Of a stretch of DNA of 30,231 bases, positions 11,101 through 22,029 are shown piece after piece. Numbering within the stretch: position 1 is the first letter of the stretch; each line of letters opens with the position of its first letter. Source of the stretch: Smittium culicis (lineage: Eukaryota; Kickxellomycota; Harpellomycetes; Harpellales; Legeriomycetaceae); contig LSSN01003558.1 of NCBI GenBank assembly GCA_001970855.1, forward strand, positions 1 to 30,231, in the 5' to 3' direction. The notes under the pieces are model-generated. The model worked only from the letters and a program-made list of their open reading frames with translations, was not told the DNA's origin and did not search any database. A program made the position numbers and the translations under genes.

Positions 11101-14100
11101 TTCATCACTGTCGCTTGAAATTTTTTGAAAATTTCATTCAAGTCAATTGAAACGAAAAGTATTCAGAAATTCGATCGCAAATAAGAAAAAAATTGTTAAT
11201 ATACAAGTTATACCAGCTATACAATAATACAGGGGGGAAAAACTTGTATTAAAAACTAATTTCTAGATCGAGCGGAAGTTTCAGAGGAGTTCCGAACTCA
11301 TTAAATAAATATATAAATAGATCTACTATAATGGGCGCAATTCTTATTGTTACATTTGGCCAATAAGAATGAGGATTTCCCACTACATTGTTGCATAGAC
11401 AATCAATATGCATAGAACATATTAAACCCTACATAAATAAAACACCACGAACAGATATATAAACAGAAGCTTAGCCATCCCCAAGACAAGGCATAGCTTT
11501 TCAACAATTATTCTTATCCTCTGTGATGAGAAAAATTACAAAGATCATTACAAGGAAATAAATACTTCATAATTTACTGATGGCCTTTGTAGAAAGAATA
11601 ATCCCTTCTATATGATTGTCTATTCATCTATATAAATATTAGCGTAATTATGAGATCTTATTTCTTTGTAGAAAGAAATAGGTATATACGCTATATTAAT
11701 AATAATAATAATAAGGTAATTAGGTATATACAAGAGTTCGTTTATCATGAGATACACGTATACTTTGAAATCGTATGTATAAATAAAAAGTTTATAACAA
11801 GGAAAAATAAGTATAAATATGAAACGAATTGTAGTGTTTGAATTATTTAGTTACTTTCAGTTTTTAGAAACTTAAACAAATATTCTTTTAATTATAATTA
11901 TAAACCATAACAAAATTTTATTTCCTCGTTTCCTCGTCCTAGTTCTTGTCCTGTTTTTAGTCTATATCCTTTTTATATTTTACATTATATTTTAATAAAT
12001 CATCTTACATCCAATCTGCCTTCTGAAATCTACTCAAGTATTTCACAACAACCATAATCCATCAGAAAATCCAGAGCTTATGTCTTTCAAAACCAAAGGC
12101 GTACGTATTTTAAGAGTTTTTGGAAGGACAATTAATATTATAGCGAAAATAAGGTAGAAAGATAAAACAGAAAAATACAATTCTCCAGAATACCACAAAA
12201 ATGATACTGAAAAAAAAAAAAGCTGCTCAAACTGCTAAAATAAAAAATCTGGAAAAAAACTACCATTTCCTAGTAGCTTAAGGGAAAATTAAATAACAGT
12301 CGTAATATTTCCGTTTAAACGCTTCAAGGTAGTTTAAACCAACCAGCAATAAATCAGCAAATAGAATTATTTATTCCATACTAACTAACTAGTCGTATTC
12401 GTATTAACGATAATGCCTAAAAAAATCTTATCTTTGTTGTGTCCAAAGATAATATTAATACTGGTATATTAAATAGATCGAATTAGGATTATTCAACTAA
12501 AGCGACGCCTTTTTAATTGTCAGTTAAATTAGTTTATTTAATAAATACGGTAAACTGTGTAAGGTATTAACTATTAAAAATGAAACGGACTTATACCATA
12601 AAGGAAAAAAACCACTATTTATATAATTGAAAACTAACGATAATAAATCTTTTGTTAAAACAATAAGTTGTACATTAGGGAACATCTAGAATGTTCCAGT
12701 CTAAGAATAGCGCAGAATACAAATTGCCTTGATTATCTAATGTTTATTTTGCTTTGGTTACAAAACTAAATATAGGCAATTAAATAATCGCATATATTTG
12801 CTATTGGTTTTACATAGCATCTTATATAATAATACAAGGATACAAAAAATAGTTTAATATTCAAATAAGGCTAAAAAAACAATGAATACATGAATTAAAA
12901 TCTTCAAAACAATGCAATTAGCTAAGCAATATATCGCTATTTGTGATTATGAAATATGAAACTAGATTAAGGGGGGGTTTTTTTTCACGGAAAATTTATT
13001 TATACAAATATATAAATTATCAAAAGCTAATTACAAAAGTGATAAAAAAAATAAAAAAATTTCACTCACTCCTCTCGGCCGCTCTAGCGGCTCCGTTCCT
13101 ACAGAAAATATGTTCAAGGGAACTATATTAAGACGTTCACGAAATTTATCTTGTAAATATTAGCGAAAGAGAATAAAATGTACAGCCTATCATATAAATG
13201 GCTTACTTTAAATTGGTAATTGAAGAATAAAACCTAAAAATGGATGGAATAAAATTTCTGCAGCAGCTAATCATGCCTAACGACTATAAACAAAACTAGT
13301 TATAAAGCCTGCGTATCGTTATTTAATCCTCCACCCAGAGTAGTTCAAGATATGCAGGTTTGTATTTCAAAAATAAACTCTTATTTTATATTTAAATAAA
13401 AATTAAAGTGTAAATAGAGCCTCAAAAAAAAAAATAATAATTTTATCATATTAAATAGTTGTAATTTTTATATTATGGAGGTCTATAAAAAAATATTAGA
13501 GATCTAAAATACTATTCCAAAATCAATCACAAAGTCTGGTATTGACCATAAATTTATAAAATTCTGTAACTTAGCCAAACATGAAATATAATTTTCACAT
13601 ATTCGTCATTGATACACATAAAATGAATGTTTACCTCGCTCAATATCGAAACAAGACAATAAAAATTGAGATAAGAAAATATTTATACAAGAAATTAGCA
13701 TCAAGAAATGACATTGGTCTGAATGTAGTATTTTCTTCAGAGACAGTGGCTATAGATCAACCTGCAGTCGAATCTAGAGTGCTGCAGCTGTTATTTTTCG
13801 AGACCTACAAAGCTTAAAAATTCATTTCAGCGCACCATTTAATTATTCTAGAATACTCTAAAACACCTTCAGAATTGAGAGAAATTATAATATTGTTTAA
13901 CAATTAACAGTCGATGCTTAATATAAATCGTTAAAATGGGTCTTTGAATGTGATAAATGATTTTTTGGCACCAGATAATAGTAAAAATAACAGCATAATT
14001 ACTGTTTGATGCACTAGCGATCACAAAAAATTCTTGGAATTGTTAAATTTCAAAAAAAATGCAACGCTCCTGCATTAAATAGATTACATAATAGAATTTA

Positions 14101-14973
14101 GAATATGATAAAATTTAATAAGCATTTAGAAATCATACCTGGTTAATCAATCTTCACGAATAAGGCTTGGACGATAAGTAAAAATTTTTTGATACTAGAG
14201 AAATTTCTGTATGCAATCGTTATGAATAACAAAATAATATTAATGAAACATATTAATAGGTTCATGAAATTTTATATAAGAATTTCTGATCAGAAAAATA
14301 AACAAGATTGAGAAATCGAAATTTTTTAGGCTCTTGTTAAACTTTGTTTACAAGAGATTTTTTCTGCTAAAAATATCTATTTATTGATTAGAATTGATCA
14401 ATCTGCTAAAAAAATATTACTCCCATAATAAGAGAGCCAAAGAACTAGAAGCGAATGAATATCTCAGTTTTAACCCAAAATAGGATAATAATCTAATTTA
14501 TATCCCCTATTTGGTATTTGCCACTATATGTAGAGCGATAATAAAAGAATATAAAATAACTCTTCTATACCTAAAATGTGTTTATCAATCGTGATATCCA
14601 CATTCATTATTAGAATAAAAATAAAATACAATAGAGTATACCTTTAAACTAACAATCAGAAATTCAAGCTCAGTAAATATCAGTGAAAATAACCATATGA
14701 TTATAAGAGTCGAAAAAAACTCTTATTCCCGAAGTTATAAGGCCGAATACTTTAAAGAACTATTATTCGTGCCTTAAAATTTTTTTAACGCAATCTTTAG
14801 CTAATGAATTAAATACTGATGATTACAACACTAATATTTTGGCAAAATTTCTGCTAAATTAATATTAAAAGCATCACCACAATGATTTTCGTCACTCGAT
14901 ATCTGATCTTTGATTGACGCGAAATCTATGCAAAAAACAATATACTACTGATAGAACAATTAATAGGATTATT
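8155..14973. other. 6.8-kb gene-poor AT-rich region
   Basis: Extremely AT-rich, with many homopolymer runs and stop codons in all frames. Open frames at 11650-11841, 12943-13131 and 13581-13817 are short, low-complexity or unsupported. The 10540-11600 part is less AT-rich and may be the remains of an old coding element, but no frame stays open long enough to name it. One short diverged repeat (repeat C) lies at 13068-13128. No RNA gene was recognised. Confidence 0.6.
13068..13128. repeat. Repeat C, copy 1 (palindromic GCCGCTCTAGCGGC core)
   Basis: Contains CTCCTCTCGGCCGCTCTAGC followed by GGCTCCGTTCC and 'tgttcaaggg.aacta'. The same order of blocks occurs at 24799-24866 with substitutions. 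The core here is a near-perfect palindrome and is strikingly GC-rich against its surroundings. Confidence 0.5.
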
Positions 14974-15134
14974 TTATGGGAGATTCTGAACGAAAAGAGA
15001 ACTTTGTTGCAGTTTAATGTTATTAGCCTGTATAATCACATTTTGTAAGTATAATTGGTGGAACAAAAAAAGTATTTTTATTTTTCTATTTCTTCCTTAC
15101 AATATAAAATTTTTATTTGCTAAAAAATTAAAAT
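14974..15134 (-). mobile_element. Family A MITE A5, left part (split by the DIRS insertion)
   Basis: Reads TATGGGAGATTCTGAACG, then 'gttgcagtttaatgttatt.gcctgtata', 'tgtaagtataattgg.gga' and 'atttttatttgctaaaaaa', the reverse complement of A2. Similarity stops at about 15134, where the DIRS terminus begins. The missing part is found at 19328-19414; together they total 248 bp against 252 bp for A2. Confidence 0.8.
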
Positions 15135-15143
15135 TTTTTGCTA

Positions 15144-15322
15144 ATTATACTTCAGAGAGCATATATAATAAGTGTTATCGCGTTATTGGATAAAACTAAA
15201 CCAAAAATCTAAAGCCAATAAAAATAAGTGAATTAAAATGAACTATCAAAAAAAATTTTATGGTAAAGAGTGTCAAGTACACGTTAATGATATACTTATC
15301 ATCTTTTCTTTCACAAAGGTAC
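15144..15322 (+). repeat. Left inverted terminal repeat of the DIRS element
   Basis: Starts ATTATACTTCAGAGAG and matches the reverse complement of 19128-19300 through 'agtgttatc', 'ttggataaaactaaacc', 'ctaaagc.aataaaaat.agtgaatta', 'gtacacg..a.tgatat.cttatcatctt' to about AAAGGTA. Small indels and substitutions separate the two arms. Confidence 0.85.
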
Positions 15323-15427
15323 TCTACCGGCATAAAGATTTTAATAAAATTTTAATTAAAATACTTTTAAAAAGACTACTTAAATACAACTTAAACGATA
15401 GATCAGCAAGCTGAAACACAAGCTACC

Positions 15428-16096
15428 ATGAGCCAGGGCCAAATCAAGATACTGACTGACATGGTACAGCAACTCTTACGTGAAAGGCAACGTAATTCAG
15501 AAACCGAGGATCCGTACATAACTACAAGGATTCCGGTTACCGACCTAACAGTCTATCCTGAACTTACAGAGGCACTCCCGTCGATTGAAGAAGGCTTCTT
15601 TAGAACTCCGCTTACCGAAGAAGAGCGCAAGATTGCGATCCACTCTTGCCCTAAGACTAGTTCGATGAACTATATTCCACCGCCACTGAACGACTCAGCA
15701 TCGAGTGCGGTGAATAAGACTGACTCTGTACTGTATGGAATCCAATTAGCACTGGATCAGGCGACACGACCGATAGATTATCACATCCATCGACGTATCC
15801 TAGAAACTCCAGGAATCAATACTGCTTCAGATCCTGAAGTCACGTAAGCAGCCACAATGCGTACTATACTTGCCGATACTGCAGCAACCGTGACTCAAGC
15901 TAACTTAGATAACCTGCACAAGGGCCTGGATCTACCCTGAAAACCTAAAAAGCTAGTAGAGTCCGATACCAAGCCACTAATGGATCAAGAGGCGTTGGAC
16001 GCCCTCATCTTCAAGAAAACTGCGGCGAAACGACGACGAGTTCAGCCCTTTCGCAGGCGCCAGAAGAATACAATCCCAAAGGATAAGTGCATCTGA
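15428..16096 (+). pseudogene. DIRS gag-like ORF1, interrupted
   Basis: Begins ATGAGCCAGGGCC about 100 nt inside the left terminal repeat. It reads 139 residues to a TAA at 15845, continues in the same frame to a TGA at 15938, and continues again to a TGA at 16094. The uninterrupted frame would be about 222 codons. The first part is acidic (short coiled region LTDMVQQLLRERQR, then YPELTEALPSIEEGFFRTPLTEEE); the last part is highly basic (KRRRVQPFRRRQK), consistent with a nucleic-acid-binding Gag tail. It resembles the first ORF of fungal DIRS elements by order and character; no zinc knuckle is visible. Whether 15845 and 15938 are mutations or the ORF1 was always shorter cannot be decided alone, but same-frame continuation with conserved composition favours mutation. 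Confidence 0.7.
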
Positions 16097-16182
16097 AAAA
16101 CAGCTATTTCGCAGAGAACCAACGCTACTACCGCCGCTGAATCCAGATAAAGCAACAAGAACGCCGACTGCCAGTCAAGTTT

Positions 16183-18258
16183 TTGCGGAAAGGGATCACA
16201 ATAAAGACTCAGAATAGCCCTCCAGTAATTGAACGCCTTGTTATGTTCAAATCGGCATGGTACAGACTGACGGACAGCCTATGGTCTCGGAAAATCATAA
16301 GGAGGAGGTTCAGAATCTCCTTTAAATACTGCCACTCTCCCGCTCCAGGGTCGAGGTCGTCCGATATGAAATTTAGGCCGAAGTTCTAATTTTTTCCAGA
16401 ATCGACCTCGATTTTGGAGCATCTTCTATTTCGAAAAGTGCTCTTTGGGCACCTTTTGAAGCGGTAGGTACTTAGAGTAGACCCGAAGATCCAGCGCTAT
16501 GTGATTCGTCCTCAAATGCCACTTCTGACGTCCCACCCGCATCGGTTCAAGAGGAAATTGAGCCAGAAGGCAAGAAAAGTTTTGACGGACGGAGTGGCAT
16601 AACTCCTATCCAAGAAAGCTGTCGAGGAGTTACATCCCAAGGATCCAGGTTTTTTACAGCCAGATATTCACGATCCTGGAAAAGACTGGAGGCCTAAGAC
16701 CAGTCTTGGACCTCCGCAAGCTCAGCCAACACGTGGAGGAGCAAAGCTTCAAAATAGAGACACTGGCGTCTATCTGCCGCATCATTCGCAGAAAGGATTA
16801 TCTGACGTTCTTAGATCTTCAAAATGCGTTCATGCATATTCTAGTATACAATAATTGCTGTAAGTATCTCCGCTTTCGCTGGAACATCCGATTCTTCCAA
16901 TTTCGCGTCCTGCCATTCGGGCTATCACTGAGCCCGTTGGTATTTAACAAGATTCTGCACCAAGTTCTGGAATGTGCCAGAACGAAAGGGGTGCGCGTCT
17001 CAGCTTTTCTAGACGATCTTCTGATAATGGGTGAAACGAAAGAAGCGTGTGCAGCAATCACACGCTCGATATACTCCAAGCTATCGGAGCTTGGGTTCAA
17101 GGTCAACGACGAGAAATCGTCTATCTTCACATCCTAGTCTATCACACACCTGGGAATGGTCATAAATAAAAGGAAATGACCCTCAAGGTTCCATCAAACA
17201 AGATCAGGGATCTTCGAAGAGATGCAAGCAAGCTACTGAACTCTGGGAAGACGACGTTGAGATGTCTCGCGAACTTTATTAGGAAATCCCAATCAATGTC
17301 GATTACACTGCTGCCGGGTCGCCTTATGTTTCGCCGACTTCTAGATCTAAAGAATCAATCACTGTCGACTCTGAAATCATGTACATCGACAGTCATACTG
17401 AAGAAACCTGCCATTCAGAACCTATTGTTCTGGAAGAACAAACTGACTTCATGAAACAGGCTCTCATTCTTTCCAGAGATGCCCGAATTGGAAATTTCCA
17501 CAGATTCCAGCGATACAGCCTGGGTAATAGTGGTGGGATCCCAAATTTACTCAGGATCATGGAACCAAAACGAGGCGAAAATTCACATATACGCCAAGAA
17601 ATTACTCACAGTACTGTACGCCCTCAAACAAAAGAGTGTGATCGGTCGATCAGTGTTATTTTATTCAGAAAACACAACCACACTTGCGTACGTAAGGAAA
17701 TTCGGACGAAAAACTTCCCCTGAACTACTCAGGATAGCAGAACAGATCTGGATTCACTGTCTGGAAACAAATACCAGACCTCAGGTCACCTATGTACCGT
17801 CGGTGCTCAATCCCGCAGATGCGCCGAGAAGACTGACTGCGCAAACCGAATGGTCTCTAACACATGAGGCATTAAAAACACTGAATTCGGTTTATGGTCA
17901 ACACGACGTAGACCTGTTTTTATCCCGCATATACAAGAAGATGGAAGCTTACTTCAGCTGGTTCCCAGACACCAAGTCATTAGACCAGAATGCACTGAAC
18001 TATAGTTGGTCCGCGTTCAACAACCCATAAAGCTGCATACCATAGAACCTGATCTCCCAAGTAGTTCAGAAAGCCCGACAAGAACGATTAACAATAACTC
18101 TGGTGACACCAATGAGGAAGTCTGCTATCTGGTTTCCGGACCTATTGTCCCTGTCAATCTCACAGCCGGTCCTTCTTCAAGCAACGACGATCATACCGGA
18201 TCAAAAAAGTGGAAAGTCGCTACTCTCAGAAAACAAGCATTGGTGCTTGATGGCTTGA
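16183..18258 (+). pseudogene. DIRS reverse transcriptase-RNase H ORF2, interrupted
   Basis: Remnant of a single ORF now spread over frames. An N-terminal RT-associated block (AWYRLTDSLW...RFRISFK) is in the frame of 16183. There is a TAA at 16600 and a frameshift in the T-run near 16650. The RT core 16652-17134 has LDLQNAFMHI, VLPFGLSLSP and the FLDDLLIMG active site, then a TAG at 17135 and a frameshift near 17172. The connection region has a TGA at 17452. RNase H is at about 17479-17800: the first Asp is present in STDSSD, but the Glu position reads Lys (AKKLL) and the usual second Asp reads Glu (YSENTT), so RNase H is probably dead by substitution as well. The C-terminal extension (ITLVTPM..SAIWFPDLL) runs past stops at 18028, 18043 and 18256. 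The right part overlaps the recombinase region in another frame, as is usual in DIRS elements. Confidence 0.8.
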
Positions 18259-19184
18259 AGGATCAGCGGCGTTTCCTCGAGTACCAAGGTCTCGGTACTT
18301 ACGCCGTTGACTGTATCCTTTCCAACGAACGACGTGTCAGACGTCGTTCCAGGTACATCTCTGTCCAGCGGCGATTTTTAGGCCGGCGAATCTCAAAGGA
18401 GATAACCGGTGAAATCTCAGCCCTCCAAATAATAAACTACCTGGCAGAGATATGCACAGTAGAAAAACTGAAGCTAGGCTCAATAAAGGCATATAAATCT
18501 GCACTCCTAAGACTATCGTGAAATCTCATAGAACTATCAAATCGCCCAATGTTTTCTGAATTCACAAGAACATTGGACGATGCTTCAATTAAATGATATG
18601 TTAGACCGGAAATCGACATCTCACCGGTTCTGTATCTTTTCAAGGAATGGGGCCCCTCAACCGAGTGTTCAATCAAGAAACTCACCGCTAAACTATGCTG
18701 GCTATTATCTGTAACAGGGTTTCTTAGGGCCAGCGATATTCATAGAATCGACGACGAACGCAGCCACGTAAGCCTTGGTGTGCTAAATTTAGTTATAATA
18801 GCACCAAAAGAAAAACGAAGCGGCCGTCCAATAGAAAAACCGTGCCAGATAAGCCCTCACACCGATCCGATTTTATTCCCAGTAGTAGCATATTCGGTTT
18901 ATAAAGAAAGGGTAGCGACTAGCCTTTGTCCAACCCCACACGCTAACAATAGCAAGTGAACTGTTAAATGGCTCCTTAGATTCATTAATTATAGTTCAAA
19001 ATCACTATCAGTTGACATAATATCCAGGCACATCAAATCTATTTCCGACCGTATACACCGCGACCCGAATGCGCCCGTACTGAAGGGTAAAGGAGACATA
19101 TTAAGTCCCGCCCACCCGTTCCAATTTTACCTTTGCCGAAAGATGATAAGGATATCACTAGCGTGTACACAGTCTATACCATAA
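18213..19184 (+). pseudogene. DIRS tyrosine recombinase ORF3, interrupted and C-terminally altered
   Basis: Recognisable from about LRKQALVLDGLKDQRRFLEY through the N-terminal DNA-binding part (SNERRVRRRSRY, ISALQIINYLAEI, SIKAYKSALLRL) to the catalytic domain with box I Arg in VTGFLRASDIHRID, then APKEKRSGRP and SRHIKSISDRI. One frame stays open for the whole stretch except three TGA codons (18519, 18594, 18957); no TAA or TAG occurs until the terminal TAA at 19182. After PVLK (about 19083) the expected second box with HxxR and the nucleophilic Tyr is not recognisable, and the sequence runs into the right inverted repeat. The true start is unclear: no in-frame ATG is visible, and entry may be by overlap with ORF2. 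Confidence 0.78.
19091..19106 (+). repeat. Candidate internal complementary region (ICR) of the DIRS element
   Basis: AGGAGACATATTAAGT here is the exact 16-nt reverse complement of 19271-19286 near the outer end of the right terminal repeat. DIRS elements carry an ICR near the 3' end of the recombinase gene that is complementary to the outer ends of the terminal repeats and is used to form circles. Location and orientation fit, but only this short stretch matches well. Confidence 0.5.
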
Positions 19185-19300
19185 AAAAAATTTTTTTTAT
19201 AGTTCATTTAATTCACTAATTTTTATTAGCTTTAGATTTTCGGTTTAGTTTTATCCAATAAGATGATAACACTTAATATGTCTCCTCTCTGAAGTATAAT
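19128..19300 (-). repeat. Right inverted terminal repeat of the DIRS element
   Basis: Reverse complement of 15144-15322. It overlaps the last codons of the recombinase region (terminal TAA at 19182). It is followed by about 27 extra nt with no partner at the left end, as in unequal DIRS terminal repeats. Confidence 0.85.
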
Positions 19301-19302
19301 AT

Positions 19303-19336
19303 GAATTAATCAAGCTCTTTAGAGCTCGATTAATTC
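19303..19336. repeat. 34-nt near-palindrome at the right DIRS/MITE junction
   Basis: GAATTAATC, then AAGCTCTTTAGAGCTC, then GATTAATTC. The arms pair over 9 bp, one A/C mismatch, then 6 bp, with a TT centre. It spans the inferred right end of the DIRS element and the first bases of the resumed MITE. Confidence 0.8.
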
Positions 19337-19414
19337 TTACTTTGGTCGTTTATTTTTTATGCGCTGAAACTCTTTACGCTATAAAATGACCTCTTTATAA
19401 AGAATCACCCATAT
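19328..19414 (-). mobile_element. Family A MITE A5, right part (split by the DIRS insertion)
   Basis: Resumes the reverse-oriented family A sequence: 'gtttattttttatgcg', 'ctgaaactctttac.ctataaaatgacctctt.ataaagaat' and terminal CACCCATA. It is the complement of the A2 left end at 1390-1480. With 14974-15134 it reconstitutes a near full-length element. Confidence 0.8.
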
Positions 19415-20842
19415 ATATAAAAAAAAAAGAAAAAAATCACATATTTTACCAACATGGATAAAAGTCAATATAATGGAGGATTTTAGTTATCGAGTTTAAA
19501 ACAACACAATATCTCTTCCGACTGTATTGAAATTATGTGCAAATATACTACCTTTGTCCATTTCTTCAAGTTCAAGAAATTAATTAAAAGAAATATTTAA
19601 GTTACAAATAATAAAATGAAACATTAACTTAATTTATTTTTAAACTCAATTACAGTGGTATAGGATTATAACCAACCGTACAATTTCCATAAGGAGACAA
19701 TAAAAATTAATACGCTGTATCTATCTTTAAATTGTATTAAATCAAACAAAAAGTTGTGCGACTGGAAAATTTATTGATAAAATGTTTTTTGTTGTTATAA
19801 TAGAAAAAAAATTCAAATATCAAAATAGAAAGATGGATTAAATCAGCACTTTATATCAGAGATTTTGATTCGCCAGTGCACATCACTAGAAGTATATCAG
19901 CAACAAAAGCTTAAACCCCAGATAATAAGCAAGAATAGATACTAAATAAATCAGACCTGAGCTCATTAATAAATTTTTATAACTTATAAAATTAGTTATA
20001 TAAATGCTTAGTATCAACTTTTTTATATCCTAGTAATATAAAATCTATAAAATTACCAATATTTAAGAGGAATTTTGGCCCTGAAGAAAGTCTAGACTTT
20101 TCTAGCGAGAGCCAAAAAATAATTGATAGCTTTATGAAGAACAGAAGGTCCCGAATTATATTCATCCTTCCTCTATATTCTATTTCTAAAAATTTGGACC
20201 TAAGCTCTTTAAAACTCAGTGATTTACACAAGTTTCACTTTAGCTATTGTTGCATAATTTTTCGGTTTCATTTTTGTTTTTTAAGGCTTTAACGTATTAT
20301 ATTTGAAAATAATATTCCGCAATTAAAAGGTTAATATTTCGGATTTGAATTTTGTTGATTTCAAAGCAATATTTTATATAATAATTATAAAGTATGCTAT
20401 TTTTATGATTAAATTATATAAAATTGTATATTAAAGTAATGCAATTTGTTTTGTATGCTTTTGAATTTTTATATAGACACTAGCATAGGCTAATTTGTTT
20501 ATAGAATACTATGAAGTGTCTTATTATGACCAAAAATTATGCGAATAAGCAGAAAAATATTTATTAGTAAATTATAGAATCCGATATATTGATACTCTTT
20601 AATAATAATTCGATCGCTTTCCAAAGTTGGAGAAAAACCGACTTTTATTTAATTTTTTATAATAGTATCTTTCCATTAAGATAAATTTCTATATCATACC
20701 TATTTAAAGATATAATTTTTATGCATTAACCGATTGTAGGATAAAAATGGTGCCAAATTTTCTATTAATCTATTTGAAAAGTAAAACTTAAATGCATATC
20801 ATCAATGAATTTAAAGTAAATTTAAGGCTTTGTAGCAACACT
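19415..20842. other. AT-rich region without a supported gene
   Basis: About 1.4 kb. One minus-strand open frame at 19992-20231 gives a somewhat protein-like stretch (from about KELRSKFLEIEYRGRM onward), but it has an in-frame stop just upstream, no ATG at its start and no recognisable family. Nothing else noted. Confidence 0.5.
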
Positions 20843-21070
20843 TTAGTCACCGTAAATGCTGAAGCCAGAAGAAATATCTACTTTATGAGATTCAGACCTT
20901 TCAAATGTATGTGGAGTGTTGTTTTGTTCCAGAGACGGCTTTCTGAGTAAAAAAATACGCTCCTTGGAACCATCAGTCTCTTCGAATGCTTTGGCTGAAT
21001 AAGTGAGCTCTTTTTAACGAAATCTTTAGTCATAATAAATAGAAATGAATTTTTTTTATGTCTTTTTTAG
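20843..21070 (-). pseudogene. Coding-like segment, copy 1 of a tandem pair (unknown protein)
   Basis: On the minus strand a frame reads KAFEETDGSKERIFLLRKPSLEQNN, then a variable tail and a TAA (20843-20845). The same peptide pattern occurs at 22030-22206 (KTFKEADGPKECIVLRRNPSLEQEN). Differences include synonymous changes, so selection on protein probably acted before decay. Upstream the match continues (SFLF..TKDFV / SFIF..TKESI) after a 1-nt indel near 21011-21016 that breaks the frame here. No family recognised; start and exon structure unknown. Confidence 0.4.
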
Positions 21071-21555
21071 ATTGTACAATTTTTGTGTTAATTTAAAAAA
21101 TTTTTTTTTTGAATTTTAGTAATTAGAATTGATTTTACTAAAAAAAAACAATTAAAATAAAGAATGATTGGTTTTTTATTAAATTCATAGTCTTTATTTT
21201 TTGTATTAATGTGTTTTATATAATATTTGTAAAATTATCAATGTTTTATATGTATTGAATTTTTAATGAATTCCTTTCTTAAAATCTGGTACTCTTCTCT
21301 AATCGTCGAAATAGTATGATTATTTATAGTTTTATTTTCTTATTACGCTCATGATATTCAATCTAGTAGTCGAATAACTATTTTTACATCACTTTAAACT
21401 AAAATATTTAAAATATATAAAATTAATTTTTGATTTATCGAATTTGACACACTTTTTTTAGAAATTAGTTTTATATGAAGTTGATATCTAATATTTTGTA
21501 GTTATTAATTGAAAATCCAATAATTTAAATTTAATCAAATTAAAATGATCTCAAA
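20905..21555. repeat. Diverged long repeat, unit 1
   Basis: Blocks in the same order as 22057-22730: 'tgttccagagacgg', 'actccttgg.accatcag', 'gaattc.ttt..t.aaaatctggtact', 'aatattttgtag.tattaattg.aaatcca'. The intervening AT-rich sequence aligns loosely. Includes the coding-like segment described above on the minus strand. Confidence 0.55.
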
Positions 21556-22029
21556 ATATGTAGTAGTGCGAAAATAGCGCACGTATACAAGTCTTTGTGA
21601 TAACTTGTATGATTAAAATGAATCTATTTTAGAATAAATTTTTTTATTGAAATTGACTGTATTATTACCAAGATATATCACTAGCATCAACTTTATTATT
21701 GAAAAAGATATATAATTGATAGCAAAATTATTACTGACATCAAGTTTATAATCAATATCTATTATTATTTACATCAATTTTATAAGAAAAGTTTTTTATA
21801 AACACCGGCTTTCTAAAAGTAAAGACAAATAATTATTTAATTATTAGAAATTACGAAATATCAGAGCGAAATAAAAATAATAGCAATTAAATATAAATAT
21901 GATTGAGCAAATATTATTATTAATGTACGTATAATATAAAAAGAAATAAAAAATTCACAAAGAATGGACTAATGGGCAAAAGAAAAGTTATCCACAAAAT
22001 GAGAGTTATATAAAATATAATAAGGAAAA

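Larger units (their letters stand above)
15135..19327 (+). mobile_element. DIRS-like tyrosine-recombinase retrotransposon, degenerate
   Basis: About 4.2 kb. Order: inverted terminal repeat, gag-like region, reverse transcriptase, RNase H, tyrosine recombinase overlapping the right part, inverted terminal repeat. Absence of LTRs and integrase, inverted termini, and an RT-RH then YR order are diagnostic of the DIRS group. The coding part is clearly richer in GC than the host DNA. All three coding regions carry in-frame stops and frameshifts, so the element cannot be autonomous now. It lies inside a family A MITE (14974-15134 / 19328-19414). Exact termini are uncertain by about 10 bp because DIRS elements leave no long target duplication. 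Confidence 0.88.

Noticed and set aside
13581..13817. 78-codon open frame starting with ATG
   Set aside because: No recognisable family, AT-driven composition in its first half, and no neighbouring signals. It could be a remnant, but I cannot support it as a gene.
16819..17130. 103-codon minus-strand frame opposite the reverse transcriptase
   Set aside because: It is the antisense shadow of the conserved RT core, which carries the LPFGL and FLDD motifs on the plus strand.
15135..19327. Use of an alternative genetic code in which TGA is sense
   Set aside because: The gag and RT regions also contain TAA, TAG and frameshifts, and the ABHD and GST genes read through cleanly with the standard code, so decay is simpler.
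19992..20231. Minus-strand 79-codon frame with a protein-like central part
   Set aside because: An in-frame TGA lies just upstream and there is no ATG at its start; no homology recognised and no acceptor site clearly placed.
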